Position numbers and translations under genes: made by a program
Assembly (NCBI GenBank): GCA_965250025.1
Contig: OZ252283.1
Location: 2,294,001 to 2,358,000, forward strand
Origin: CBDDLD01 sp965250025
GTDB taxonomy: Bacteria; Bacteroidota; Bacteroidia; Flavobacteriales; Flavobacteriaceae
Length of the DNA stretch: 64,000 nt
Direction: 5' to 3'
The notes under the pieces: generated by a model
What the model was told of the DNA's origin: nothing
The model's database searches: none
The model's input: the letters and a program-made list of their open reading frames with translations, nothing else
Shown: positions 32,975-42,709 of the stretch, piece after piece
Position numbering within the stretch: position 1 is the first letter of the stretch
How the letters are laid out: each line of letters opens with the position of its first letter

Positions 32975-34705
32975 CTAAAAATCAAATTGGTAGGTTGCTC
33001 CTGCTAAAAACTGTATTCCTTGTACCGGGAAATTAAGCCATCGGTTATAATCCTGATTGGCAATATTATTTGCTTTTGCAAACACAGACAACTGGTCATT
33101 GATCTTGTACCCTAAATGAGCATTGGCATCGAAATAGCTATCCAAGGCTATGGTCTGAGGTGCTACCGGTACTAATGTGCCTGATACGGTTAGTTCGTCC
33201 TTACGTTCACCAACAAAGAACAGACTTGCGCCTGCGAACCAACGCTCCGCTATCTGATAATCCATAAATATAGAACCTGTGATATCAGGCAAATTCCATG
33301 CTTCCGCCTGATCGTCCATGTTATAATTAAAATACTCGCCTTTGATTCCAAAAGTGAAATTTCGATTGATATCGATATTCAATTCACCTGCAACTGAAAA
33401 GGTAGTAACATCGTCATAAATGATATTAAAGGAGTTTCCATATTGGTAATTCTCTACAGCAAAGGTCTGTGTATCATTAGCCTTGTACAGAGCTTTGTCT
33501 TCTTCTGCATAATAATTACCTTTTATGTTATAACTGACATTATTAGATAATTTCCCCTTAAACCCAATGAATGCATGATAACGTTGATCTGTTGGTGCTA
33601 TTGCTAGTGTTGGTGACACAAATGGGTTTTCATTGGCAAAATCAAAATATGAGTTTTGTATGAGGTTTCCTGTAACACCACCATAACCAATTAAAATCTC
33701 ATTAACCAATCGGTATGAGGCTTCTATATTTGGATAGATAAAGAATTTATTATCGCTAGCCTCTGTATCGTTCAAATAGACCAATTTCACCCCCAGATCT
33801 ACTGTAAGATCATCTTGTTTTAGTTGATAGGAAGGTAATAATCCCACGGTTACGTTTCCATAATCAATAGCTTCTGTCGTAATGTAATTACGATCAAAGC
33901 TACCACCGATATAATCTACATAAATCCCTGTATTAATTACTTCTCCTCGTATGGGAATATCTAAATTAGCTTTAGCTATAAATCGATTTTCTCCCGAATC
34001 CTGATCGTCACCAAATCGTCTGAACAATACACTACCATCGTTCAACATAAAATCATCAAACTTCAACTTACCGCCCACATAAAAATTATTAAAGGCGTGT
34101 CCCGGATCTATCATAGCTATGGTATTACTATCAAAAACATTTTGCGGCAAGCCATACCAATTGTAGGTTTGAAAGTCATATCCCAAATCGATTTTCCATG
34201 AAAAATCGCGTAATTTTTGCGAATAATTGACATTAAGTGTTGTCTTTGTGAAATCATCGTCCAATACCACACCATCAATACCACCTTGCGAAGAATGATG
34301 ACTAAAATAACCGCCTACATTTTCTGTGCTATTGAGTGCATGATTAAGATATACTTCTCCCAAAATGGTTGTATATGTGCCTACTCCCAAAGAGGCATAA
34401 TTATCATATAACTTTACTGCTTTTGCTTTATCTACATTTGCTGCTTTCCCTTTTGCCGGGGTAAATGTCGATGCAACTGGTATAGAAAATATATTGTATT
34501 TAACAGCTTTCTTTTTAGTTGTTGTTGAATCGTTTAGATTTGGCACTTCTTTAATCTTAAACGCATCTGATATGGTAGGTGTGTAGGGTTTTACTACGTT
34601 AACAACTTGTCCGTCGATAGTATCTTTGGCGCGTTCTTGTGAAAACCCAAATAGCGTTATACAAACGGTTAGGATGGTTGTGATATATTTAGATTGCTGT
34701 AACAT
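32975..34705 (-). CDS. Outer-membrane beta-barrel protein, TonB-receptor-like without plug
   Basis: 576 residues: signal peptide (ITTILTVCITLFGFSQ), a short periplasmic segment with IDGQVVNVVKPYTPTISDAF, then about 450 residues of alternating aromatic strands that end in AGATYQFDF, the terminal aromatic typical of barrel insertion. The C-terminal half aligns in style with TonB-dependent receptors, yet no plug domain or TonB box is visible and the length is too short for one. It is 49 bp downstream of the TPR gene. Confidence 0.8.
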   Translation of the reverse strand: MLQQSKYITTILTVCITLFGFSQERAKDTIDGQVVNVVKPYTPTISDAFKIKEVPNLNDSTTTKKKAVKYNIFSIPVASTFTPAKGKAANVDKAKAVKLYDNYASLGVGTYTTILGEVYLNHALNSTENVGGYFSHHSSQGGIDGVVLDDDFTKTTLNVNYSQKLRDFSWKIDLGYDFQTYNWYGLPQNVFDSNTIAMIDPGHAFNNFYVGGKLKFDDFMLNDGSVLFRRFGDDQDSGENRFIAKANLDIPIRGEVINTGIYVDYIGGSFDRNYITTEAIDYGNVTVGLLPSYQLKQDDLTVDLGVKLVYLNDTEASDNKFFIYPNIEASYRLVNEILIGYGGVTGNLIQNSYFDFANENPFVSPTLAIAPTDQRYHAFIGFKGKLSNNVSYNIKGNYYAEEDKALYKANDTQTFAVENYQYGNSFNIIYDDVTTFSVAGELNIDINRNFTFGIKGEYFNYNMDDQAEAWNLPDITGSIFMDYQIAERWFAGASLFFVGERKDELTVSGTLVPVAPQTIALDSYFDANAHLGYKINDQLSVFAKANNIANQDYNRWLNFPVQGIQFLAGATYQFDF

Positions 34706-34754
34706 ATGCTGTCTTTTTAGTCTGAAATATTAGATTGATGAAAACTGGGAACTA

Positions 34755-37700
34755 TTAATTATCGTCGGTTTCTACTGATGAATTGGTTTTGGCTTCTTCA
34801 GCTTTTATCGTGTTCAGTTCTTCCCTGGCTTCTGTAACGATTTCTTCAAATTCCGGAAAATTTTGAATAACACTTTCTAAGATATATGTCGCTTGAAAAG
34901 CATCATTTAATGCATAAAAATTCTTAGCCATTACCACTAAACCTTTAGCACTGTAGTATTTATAACTGCTATAGTCGCGCGCCAGTTTCTGAACTGTAGT
35001 ATTAGAGGCTTCGTACTTACCGTCTTTATGTTTAAAATATGCATTGTAGTATAATGCTTCTGCAGCTACCTCACCTGTAGCTATTTTTTCAACCTGCTCA
35101 TAAGCGGTTTTAGCCTTAGGTTCATTTCCGGTTTTAATTGCAGATCGGGCAATAATGATTCTGGCATCTGTTTTTACTTTTCTGTCCAGCTTATTATTTT
35201 TAAGCACTTCTTCTGCATAGGCTTCTGCTTTGGTATAATCTTCTGTTTGATAATAAGCGTTCATCAGGTTAGACTGTGCATATAGTTTATTTTGAGGGTA
35301 ATCCGCTTCTTTCTCCAAACGCTCTAATACTAAAATAGCCTCCGACCAATTGGATGCGTTAAGGTAGATCTCTGAGAGCCTTACCATGGACTGCTCTGTA
35401 TATTCGCCTTTGGGCTGGTCTACAACATATTTATAATGAGGTTGAGCATTCTCAAACAATTCTTTTTTGTAATACAATTGTGCCAGATAAAAATGTGATT
35501 TTAATGCATGTATTCCATTCGGAAACTGATTAAGGTAGCTATTGAATTGTCGGATCGCCCTATCGGTATTGTTATCTAAATACTGTTTTTCCGCAGCGAG
35601 ATATGTGGTATTATCTAACTCTGCATCTGTAACTTCCACATAATCCAACGTTCTTACCCATAAGGCATATTCATCTACCCTGCCTAAATCAATATATATT
35701 AGTCGTGCCGTAGATACTGCCTGTACTGCTTCTTCAGAATTAGGATAGTCCGATGCTACTTTTTTGAATTTCTTTAAGGCCTGTTCATTAGCATTAGCAT
35801 TGTAGTGTACCAAACCTTGCCTGAGTAGTGCTTTAGGAATAAATACGCTATTTCTATACTCTTTGCTTAACTTATCGTACATAGCCATAGCTTTATCCAC
35901 CTCATTGATCTTCACATAAGAATTTGCAACTTCATAAATAGCATCGTCCCGTAATGCTGAGTTCGGATAGCCTTCAATGAAAGTGTTCAATTGCTTAATC
36001 TTAGCTTGCCCTTTTCCCATATAACCATTACTCATGGCTTTTTGAAAAGCAGCATAATCAGACTCTATTTCATTAATTGAAATTGCTTTATCATAAGCAT
36101 CTATCGCTTTTTGATATTCACTGGACACAAAATAACCATCACCCAATCTGAGATAGGCATCATTACGTCTTAACTTATCATCTACATTGCTTGAGATAAA
36201 ACGCTCAAAGTAATCAGATGCCTGATTATAATCTTTTAATTTAAAATAGGTGTAGGCTAAATTATAATTGATGTTGGTATGCTCTACCGTATCGCCTGCT
36301 CCAGATTGCTGCTGAAATTGTTTAAAGCCGATTAAAGCATCGTTATAATTGGTCAAATTGTATTCCGTTTCAGCTTTCCAAAAGGTTGCTCTGGTAACAA
36401 ACTCAGGGACTCTTGGTTCGCTTAGTGATTTTTCGAACATTTCGAGAGCTTCAGTGTAATTCGTTTCATTATACAACTCTATACCTCTATAGAATGCTAC
36501 TTTTTGATAGGCTACTTTATTTTCAAAACTGTTTTTTCCTTTTAGCAGTTTAAGTGCTTCTCTGTAATTTTTAGAAGTGATGTAGGAATCTATTAATAAG
36601 GTTTCCAGCTCTTCTCTGTATGGTGTATCCGGATAGGCTTCTAAATAGCCTGTGAGCACCTGAGGTACGGATTGGTATGGATTTCCTATCTCATAACTTA
36701 TCTTAGCATAATTTAACCAGGCATCTTCTTTGATCTTTGCATCATAACTCATTTGCGATGCATTTCTGAAAGCATTTAAAGCTTCTTGTTTTTTATCTAG
36801 ATTTATATAGCTTTCACCCAAATGGTAATAGGCATTTTGCGCGACACTATTATTACCATCAACTATTTTATTGAATTCTGATATGGCGCTCTCGTAATTT
36901 CCTTGTTTGTAGTACGCATACCCTAACTGGTAATAATCTGTATTATTCCATTTCCCTCGCTTGCCTTTATAATCCTGAAGATAAGGGATGGCCTTTTCGT
37001 ACTGCTCTAAATTAAAATAGCTTTCTCCTATAATTTTTGACAATTCTGATTTTTCATCAGCATTACTTTTTGGTAATTGCTCTAAAGCTAATGCTATTGC
37101 TTTCTCGAATTTACCCAGTTTAAAATTAAGATCGGCCTGATAATAGGATAGCTTTTCTTTATATTTTTCATTATCACTAACCTGGTCAAAATATTCACTG
37201 GCTTTATCATAATCGTCTCCCTCATAGGCCATGTAACCGATATAGTACTTTGCTTGCGATCCATATTCTTTAGAGTCCGCAACCCGATTTAAATATTTAG
37301 ATGCGCCTCGTTTGTTATTTGTGGCATACAGACTATACCCATAATTAAAGTTAAAGCGGTCTTGTTCGCTACGAGAGATACTTGTTTCATCTACTTTTTC
37401 ATACCATTTTCTGGCATAAGGATACTTTGAGTTTTCAAAATAATAATCTGCAACATCCAGAAACGCTGTATTTCTTTTTGTACTTGTAGGATACTCTTCC
37501 ACAAATTCTTCAATGAGATCATCTGCATTTTTTTGATTCAATCGCACTGCGCAATTGGCTATGTAATAGGAACAATCGGATTTCAACACAGCGTCATCCG
37601 TATTGTATTTGATATCGTCAAAGAGCGATTGCGCCGCTTTATATTGTTTGTTATTATAAAGTGTTAATGCCTTCTGGTAATCTTGAAGGTCACTTGTATA

Positions 37701-37778
37701 AATGGCTGATTTCTGTGCAAAAAGAAACATATTGAATATCAGCATTACAAACAACACGTTACGTTTTATCAACTTCAT
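34755..37778 (-). CDS. Large tetratricopeptide-repeat protein
   Basis: 1007 residues with a signal peptide (LFVMLIFNMFLFAQK) and more than 20 TPR-like helical pairs across its length (for example YYQLGYAYYKQGNYESAISE, AAFQKAMSNGYMGKGQAKI, YEVANSYVKINEVDKAMAMY). The C-terminus is acidic and Ser/Thr rich. It probably is a periplasmic scaffold or gliding/secretion accessory; no specific family name is certain. It lies in an operon with the barrel protein downstream. Confidence 0.85.
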   Translation of the reverse strand: MKLIKRNVLFVMLIFNMFLFAQKSAIYTSDLQDYQKALTLYNNKQYKAAQSLFDDIKYNTDDAVLKSDCSYYIANCAVRLNQKNADDLIEEFVEEYPTSTKRNTAFLDVADYYFENSKYPYARKWYEKVDETSISRSEQDRFNFNYGYSLYATNNKRGASKYLNRVADSKEYGSQAKYYIGYMAYEGDDYDKASEYFDQVSDNEKYKEKLSYYQADLNFKLGKFEKAIALALEQLPKSNADEKSELSKIIGESYFNLEQYEKAIPYLQDYKGKRGKWNNTDYYQLGYAYYKQGNYESAISEFNKIVDGNNSVAQNAYYHLGESYINLDKKQEALNAFRNASQMSYDAKIKEDAWLNYAKISYEIGNPYQSVPQVLTGYLEAYPDTPYREELETLLIDSYITSKNYREALKLLKGKNSFENKVAYQKVAFYRGIELYNETNYTEALEMFEKSLSEPRVPEFVTRATFWKAETEYNLTNYNDALIGFKQFQQQSGAGDTVEHTNINYNLAYTYFKLKDYNQASDYFERFISSNVDDKLRRNDAYLRLGDGYFVSSEYQKAIDAYDKAISINEIESDYAAFQKAMSNGYMGKGQAKIKQLNTFIEGYPNSALRDDAIYEVANSYVKINEVDKAMAMYDKLSKEYRNSVFIPKALLRQGLVHYNANANEQALKKFKKVASDYPNSEEAVQAVSTARLIYIDLGRVDEYALWVRTLDYVEVTDAELDNTTYLAAEKQYLDNNTDRAIRQFNSYLNQFPNGIHALKSHFYLAQLYYKKELFENAQPHYKYVVDQPKGEYTEQSMVRLSEIYLNASNWSEAILVLERLEKEADYPQNKLYAQSNLMNAYYQTEDYTKAEAYAEEVLKNNKLDRKVKTDARIIIARSAIKTGNEPKAKTAYEQVEKIATGEVAAEALYYNAYFKHKDGKYEASNTTVQKLARDYSSYKYYSAKGLVVMAKNFYALNDAFQATYILESVIQNFPEFEEIVTEAREELNTIKAEEAKTNSSVETDDN

Positions 37779-37827
37779 AAGATTTCGTTTTTTGATTGTT
37801 ATTTAACGGTGACTCTAATTTGAAATT

Positions 37828-37835
37828 CAAATATA
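37828..37835 (-). promoter_or_regulatory. Candidate -7 box of the TPR-barrel operon
   Basis: TATATTTG, exact TAnnTTTG on the minus strand, 49 bp upstream of the TPR gene ATG. No TTG at the expected distance. Confidence 0.35.
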
Positions 37836-37997
37836 AATCAATACAAAATCTATAACGACAGAAATTAATTATAATTATAAACTAACTTATCAAATACAGA
37901 TATCAAAATGCCTTATTTTACGTTTATCTATTTTAACACTATTTGATAATTGGCATTATATATAATACTTTTACAACCTTGCTTATTTATTTAGAGT

Positions 37998-38681
37998 ATG
38001 TCTGAAACTATTTTACAACTTAAAGATGCTACCATATATCAAGGGGATAGCATGGTACTTTCTAATGTTAACTTTGAAATGCAAAAAGGTGATTTTGTGT
38101 ACCTCATCGGTAAAACCGGTAGTGGTAAAAGCAGTTTCATGAAGACACTTTATGGCGATCTTGAGCTGACTGAAGGTAATGGTTCGATCGTGGGTTTTGA
38201 TCTTAGAACTATGAAGGAACGTGACATCCCTTATTTAAGGCGTAAACTAGGTATTGTTTTTCAAGATTTCAAACTACTCCCGGACAGAACCATTAATCAA
38301 AATCTGGAATTTGTATTAAAGGCTACAGGATGGAAAGAAAAAGAAAAAGTGGAAGAACGTATAGCTTCTGTGCTTGATAAAGTGGGTATGAAAACCAAGG
38401 GCTTTAAATTTCCTCATGAGCTTTCCGGAGGTGAACAACAACGTGTTGCTATTGCCCGGGCTTTATTAAATGATCCTGAACTCATTTTAGCTGATGAGCC
38501 TACGGGTAATTTGGATCCTCAAACCAGTATCGAGGTTATGGAATTGCTTCAAAATATTAGTAAAAACGGAAATACTATTCTTATGGCTACTCATGATTAC
38601 GCTTTGCTACTTAAATACCCTAGTAAAACTTTGAAATGTGATGAGAATAAGGTTTTTGAAGTGGTACAGCGTAAGAGCTGA
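37998..38681 (+). CDS. ftsE: Cell-division ABC ATPase FtsE
   Basis: 227-residue ABC ATPase: Walker A GKTGSGKSS (38-46), Q-loop around VFQDFKLLPDRT, signature LSGGEQQRVAIARAL, Walker B LILADEP and the switch His in MATHDYALL. The FQDFKLLPDRTINQNL block is characteristic of FtsE, which with FtsX controls peptidoglycan hydrolases at the septum. No ftsX neighbour is present in the window; in Bacteroidota the two are often apart. Plus strand, divergent from the TPR operon. Confidence 0.9.
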   Translation: MSETILQLKDATIYQGDSMVLSNVNFEMQKGDFVYLIGKTGSGKSSFMKTLYGDLELTEGNGSIVGFDLRTMKERDIPYLRRKLGIVFQDFKLLPDRTINQNLEFVLKATGWKEKEKVEERIASVLDKVGMKTKGFKFPHELSGGEQQRVAIARALLNDPELILADEPTGNLDPQTSIEVMELLQNISKNGNTILMATHDYALLLKYPSKTLKCDENKVFEVVQRKS

Positions 38682-38763
38682 ACAGACTTTTTCATAACCT
38701 CTTGTACTTTACGTCATTAAATTTAACACCTTATAAAATAGTTACCAACATGAATTACTTGTA

Positions 38764-38795
38764 GCTTAATCCACTTTTAAAGTTAAAGATTAAGC
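38764..38795. other. Nested hairpin between ftsE and the glycan locus
   Basis: GCTTAATC and GATTAAGC form an 8-bp outer stem enclosing the palindrome ACTTTTAAAGT. It is in a 257-bp gap with no gene; no T-run follows, so termination is uncertain. It marks the edge of the polysaccharide locus. Confidence 0.4.
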
Positions 38796-38938
38796 ATCAG
38801 ATATCTTATATTGCTGGTATTAAATAAATCAGTAATTTTAGATCGTACGGAATCCGTTTTTCTTCATACTTTTAATAGTCATTATGTTATTATATCACTT
38901 GCGTCTGATATTTAATTAAAAAGGTTTTAAATCACACT

Positions 38939-40249
38939 ATGAGAGTTCTTTGCTTAAGCACATTTGATAAGTTTTCACGTTTTTATCTGGATATAAAACG
39001 AGACTTGGAAACTAAAACAAGTGAAAAGCTATATTTTAAAGTATTGAGCATTTATTTTAGTGGTTTTTTATATACACTTACTCGATGTCAATACAGTTCA
39101 TGGATCGCTTTAACAGTATGGTTACGCGCCAAGAGACACAAGAAACGTTATTTAAAGGTTGTCAACACTTCAACAGTTTATAAAGGTTGGGATTTTAATA
39201 GTTTTACTCGTTTTCATACCCATCTCAATAACAGCACTTCTGTTAAAGAATTACAGATACAAGCACTAGCTTATATTGACTTCTTTGACAATCTTTATGA
39301 CCGTATTCAACTCGATTACCTGATTACTATTGGCGACTCTAGAATGTGTAATGAAATTGCTATAGCCATAGCTAAAAGCAGGAATATTAAAGTAAGATAT
39401 ATTGAATTAGGACCTTTTAACACTACTTTTTTTGATGACCATGGTGTAAATGCAAATTTAAGTATTCGATCTATTTACAAGCATCATACAAGTACGGATC
39501 AACTTCATAAAAAGTGTGATAGCGTATTAGGTGATAAAAATGTAAGTTATAACAGGTCTATAGTATATAGAGCTATGGATATGGTATTCATGAAATGCTT
39601 TGAATCTACTAAACTTTACCCTCCGGATTTGAAACACACCGATTTAAATAGTTATATATCCAAAAGGCGTAAAAAAAAGTTAAGCACCAAGCTGTTAGAT
39701 ATTGAGCAACCTTACTTTCTGCTTATCTTACAAGTTCCTGTTGATGTAAATATGATTTACCATAGTCCACATTTTAAAACACATTTTGAAATTGTAAAAT
39801 CAGTTTTTGAAAACCTACCCCATGGTACAAAACTAGTTATCAGAGAACATCCGTTGTATGTTAACAAATACAGCCAGAAACTTTATAACTATATTGATAA
39901 ATATGACATTATATTGGATAATAATACTCCATTAAAAAAGGCTATAAACCAAGCAAAAGTGATTATTGTTAATAACTCTACCGTTGGTATTGAAGCTTTA
40001 TTTAGTTATAAAGTAACTGTTGTTTTAGGCAATGCTTTCTATGACAATGATCAAATATGTCTGAAATTAAAAAGTAAGGTTCAATTAAAAGCCATTTTAG
40101 CAGAAGCTTTGGTTTATTCCGTAAATCATAAGCATATAAATCAATTTAAAGCATTACTTTTCGATACTGTTATGCTAGAAGGTAGCATTACAGATAGAAA
40201 CTTAAAATCATCAAAACAAATCGCCGAATATTTAATAGCCCATAAATAA
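38939..40249 (+). CDS. Capsule polysaccharide biosynthesis-type glycosyltransferase
   Basis: 436 residues. The C-terminal half resembles KpsS/KpsC capsule transferases: RYIELGPFNTTFFDDHGVNAN (near 155-175), FLLILQVPVD, VIREHPLYV (near 300) and the nucleotide-sugar-binding end VIIVNNSTVGIEALFSYKVT (near 345-365). Family knowledge suggests transfer of a Kdo-like or other sugar on a lipid or glycan primer; donor unknown. The N-terminal 120 residues are basic and not recognised. It starts the plus-strand pair with the GT2 gene (1 bp apart). Confidence 0.7.
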   Translation: MRVLCLSTFDKFSRFYLDIKRDLETKTSEKLYFKVLSIYFSGFLYTLTRCQYSSWIALTVWLRAKRHKKRYLKVVNTSTVYKGWDFNSFTRFHTHLNNSTSVKELQIQALAYIDFFDNLYDRIQLDYLITIGDSRMCNEIAIAIAKSRNIKVRYIELGPFNTTFFDDHGVNANLSIRSIYKHHTSTDQLHKKCDSVLGDKNVSYNRSIVYRAMDMVFMKCFESTKLYPPDLKHTDLNSYISKRRKKKLSTKLLDIEQPYFLLILQVPVDVNMIYHSPHFKTHFEIVKSVFENLPHGTKLVIREHPLYVNKYSQKLYNYIDKYDIILDNNTPLKKAINQAKVIIVNNSTVGIEALFSYKVTVVLGNAFYDNDQICLKLKSKVQLKAILAEALVYSVNHKHINQFKALLFDTVMLEGSITDRNLKSSKQIAEYLIAHK

Positions 40250-40250
40250 C

Positions 40251-41192
40251 ATGCCTTTTTTTTCCGTTATTATACCTTTATACAACAAGGAACACTATAT
40301 TAAAAATACATTAGAGACCGTACTTCAACAGACTTTTGAAGATTTTGAAATTGTAATAGTTAATGATGGCTCTACTGATAATAGTGTAGGTATTGTAGAG
40401 CGTTTTTCTTCAGAAAAAATAAAGCTATTTCATCAAGATAATTTAGGAGCTAGTAAAGCCAGAAATAATGGTGCAACATATGCAGAGGGTAAATATTTAG
40501 CTTTTTTGGATGCAGATGATAAATGGACATCAAATCATTTAGAGTGTTTAAAAGAGAGTATTAGCGCATACCCTAACGCTGGTTTATATGCTAATAATTA
40601 TCTTATTAAACATAGTAAGACCTTCACAGCTCCAGCTCAACTAAACATTGAATTTAATACTAATGCTCCTGTTTTATTAGAAGACTTTTTTAAAGCCAGT
40701 CTAAAAGATACTATCGTATGGACTTCTGCTACTGGTATGAAAAAAACTGTATTCCAAGAGTTTGGTATGTTTAATCCTATTTATTTGAGTAGTCAGGATT
40801 TAGATTTGTGGATAAGAGTAGCATTAAAAAAACCAGTTGTTTTTCACCCTAAAGTTACTATGATATATAATAAGTCTATAGATAACAGTTTGGGCAAATT
40901 TGAGGATAACGATGCCCGGTACACCTTATTTAATTCCTTTTCTAATTATGAAAAGCATAATATATATTTAAAAAAATACTTAGATATAAAACGTTACGGT
41001 TTGGCATTACGCACCAAAATAAATGGGGAATTTAAAATATATAAGGACACCAAAAAGAATATAGATTTCAAAAACTTGAGTTTTAAACAAAAAGTTTTAC
41101 TGAACACACCACATTTTGTTTTAAAAATACTGAATACAATAAGACCTTTAGTCATAAAGAATACATTATTTCTAAGCCTTTTTAAACGCTAA
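40251..41192 (+). CDS. Family 2 glycosyltransferase
   Basis: 313 residues, GT-A fold: FFSVIIPLYNKEHYIKNTLE, the VNDGSTDNS loop, GASKARNNGATYAEGKYLAF and the metal-binding DADD of LDADDKW. It would transfer one sugar to the growing O-antigen or capsule repeat at the cytoplasmic face. The 3' end overlaps the convergent FdtA gene by 21 bp. Confidence 0.88.
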   Translation: MPFFSVIIPLYNKEHYIKNTLETVLQQTFEDFEIVIVNDGSTDNSVGIVERFSSEKIKLFHQDNLGASKARNNGATYAEGKYLAFLDADDKWTSNHLECLKESISAYPNAGLYANNYLIKHSKTFTAPAQLNIEFNTNAPVLLEDFFKASLKDTIVWTSATGMKKTVFQEFGMFNPIYLSSQDLDLWIRVALKKPVVFHPKVTMIYNKSIDNSLGKFEDNDARYTLFNSFSNYEKHNIYLKKYLDIKRYGLALRTKINGEFKIYKDTKKNIDFKNLSFKQKVLLNTPHFVLKILNTIRPLVIKNTLFLSLFKR

Positions 41193-41585
41193 AAACGCTT
41201 CATACTCTCTTATGTAATCTTCTTCATTATATTCTGAAGATGCTAGCACTAGACATACACATCCTGAAGAGAAATTATCAATTTCTCTCCAAATCCCCGG
41301 GACAATCAACAAGCCTTTGTGTGGTTTGTTAAGCGTTATGGTTTTGGTTTCTTCCCCATCCTTTAAATGGACATTAAAGCTACCGGATAATGGAATTATG
41401 AGTTGGTATAATCCTTTATGTGCATGCCCACCTCTGTATGCATCATTTGGTACATCATACAAATAGTAGACACGTTTAATTTCAAAAGGGAATGTGTCTC
41501 CTTCTACAACTGCTAAAAGCCCACGTTCGTCATGAACTCTTGGTATTTCTATGATACTAACATCTGATACTTTGGTATTTTGCAT
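41172..41585 (-). CDS. fdtA: FdtA/QdtA-type dTDP-sugar 3,4-ketoisomerase
   Basis: 137-residue cupin of the WxcM/FdtA family: VHDERGLLAVVEGDTFPFEI, VYYLYDVPNDAYRGGHAHKG, the catalytic-region His pair in GGHAHKGLYQ and LLIVPGIWREIDNFSSG. It isomerises dTDP-4-keto-6-deoxyglucose to the 3-keto sugar, the step before 3-amination by a DegT enzyme (present at 47284-48381). The start codon is shared with the end of the upstream GT4 gene (1-bp overlap). RmlA/RmlB are not in the window. Confidence 0.85.
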   Translation of the reverse strand: MQNTKVSDVSIIEIPRVHDERGLLAVVEGDTFPFEIKRVYYLYDVPNDAYRGGHAHKGLYQLIIPLSGSFNVHLKDGEETKTITLNKPHKGLLIVPGIWREIDNFSSGCVCLVLASSEYNEEDYIREYEAFLAFKKA

Positions 41586-42679
41586 TAATCTTCAATTAAA
41601 TTCTTCCAATGTGAAGCTATTGTGGTTACTTTAAATGCTTCTACACTTTTTTGGGCGCCATGTTTACAGCTAAGATATAACTTTTCATCTTCAACAAAAG
41701 TGTTAAATGCATTTGCTAAAGCTTGAGGGTTATGATTTTCAACCAAAAGCCCGTTTTGCTTATCCTTAATCACCCCATCTTGGAAATTTTGATACTTTAC
41801 ACTCACTACTGGTATTCCACATGCTAAAGATTCTAATACAGTCATAGGAAAACCTTCAAATCGACTAGACAAAACTGTGAATAACGATGTATTTACATAA
41901 GCAAATGGGTTTTCAGAAAATGGCAAAACTTTAATATACCTAATTAGATTCAAGCGTTGTATTTTTTCGTTAATAGCTTCTTTATCTTTACCATCTCCCA
42001 TCAATACCAATTGAATATTCTTAGCATGCAAATTTGATTCTTTATAAGCATCAATCAATAACGAAATGTTTTTTTGTTCTTCTTCTAATCTACCATACCA
42101 AAAGATAAATAAACCGTCGATAGCAACAGGTTTTATTTTCAATTCATTTATATAGTCAAAATCAATAGGATTATATATAGTAGATACATTGTCAAAACCA
42201 TACACTTGTCTAACTAAATGCTCAATACCATCCGAGACACAAACAATACGCTTTGCTTTGCTATATAATAACTTCGTCATCTTTTTAAATGGTGGAAAGT
42301 ACAGTTCTATCGCAAAATTATGAATCATGTATATAACGGCTTTGGGATAAACGAATGCTGAAATAATATATTCCGAAAAAGGCTTAGAACGCACACGATG
42401 GTCAATAACAACATCTATTTTTTTTGCTCTTAAAAACTGTTTCAACATCAACAGCCTTTGAAATCTTCCTAAAATCGTATCATTTTTCTCCTTAATTTCA
42501 CCAAGATTAAACAATATACCTTTGTAAGGATATTTTATACTGTTTAGAATTGAAACAATATATACATCATAACCCAAGTCATTAAGAAAAATAGATTGCA
42601 TTGCTGCAACTCGATCTGCTCCTCCCTCACTTAGAGAACGCGTTACTATACAGATTCTTTTTTTATGTTTACTTTGCAT
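41585..42679 (-). CDS. Family 4 glycosyltransferase
   Basis: 364 residues with the GT-B fold. N-terminal IVTRSLSEGGADRVAAMQSI, donor-binding WYGRLEEEQKNISLLIDAYK, and the EX7E-type region SRFEGFPMTVLESLACGIPV. These are typical of O-antigen or capsule retaining transferases. The gene is joined to fdtA on the minus strand and divergent from the plus-strand glycosyltransferase at 42710, with 30 bp between start codons. Confidence 0.9.
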   Translation of the reverse strand: MQSKHKKRICIVTRSLSEGGADRVAAMQSIFLNDLGYDVYIVSILNSIKYPYKGILFNLGEIKEKNDTILGRFQRLLMLKQFLRAKKIDVVIDHRVRSKPFSEYIISAFVYPKAVIYMIHNFAIELYFPPFKKMTKLLYSKAKRIVCVSDGIEHLVRQVYGFDNVSTIYNPIDFDYINELKIKPVAIDGLFIFWYGRLEEEQKNISLLIDAYKESNLHAKNIQLVLMGDGKDKEAINEKIQRLNLIRYIKVLPFSENPFAYVNTSLFTVLSSRFEGFPMTVLESLACGIPVVSVKYQNFQDGVIKDKQNGLLVENHNPQALANAFNTFVEDEKLYLSCKHGAQKSVEAFKVTTIASHWKNLIED

Positions 42680-42709
42680 GTAAATAATTAGACCTTGTAA
42701 ATATATTAA

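Noticed and set aside
38682..38938. Small gene in the gap before the glycan locus
   Set aside because: No frame with a plausible start and composition; only a nested hairpin is visible.
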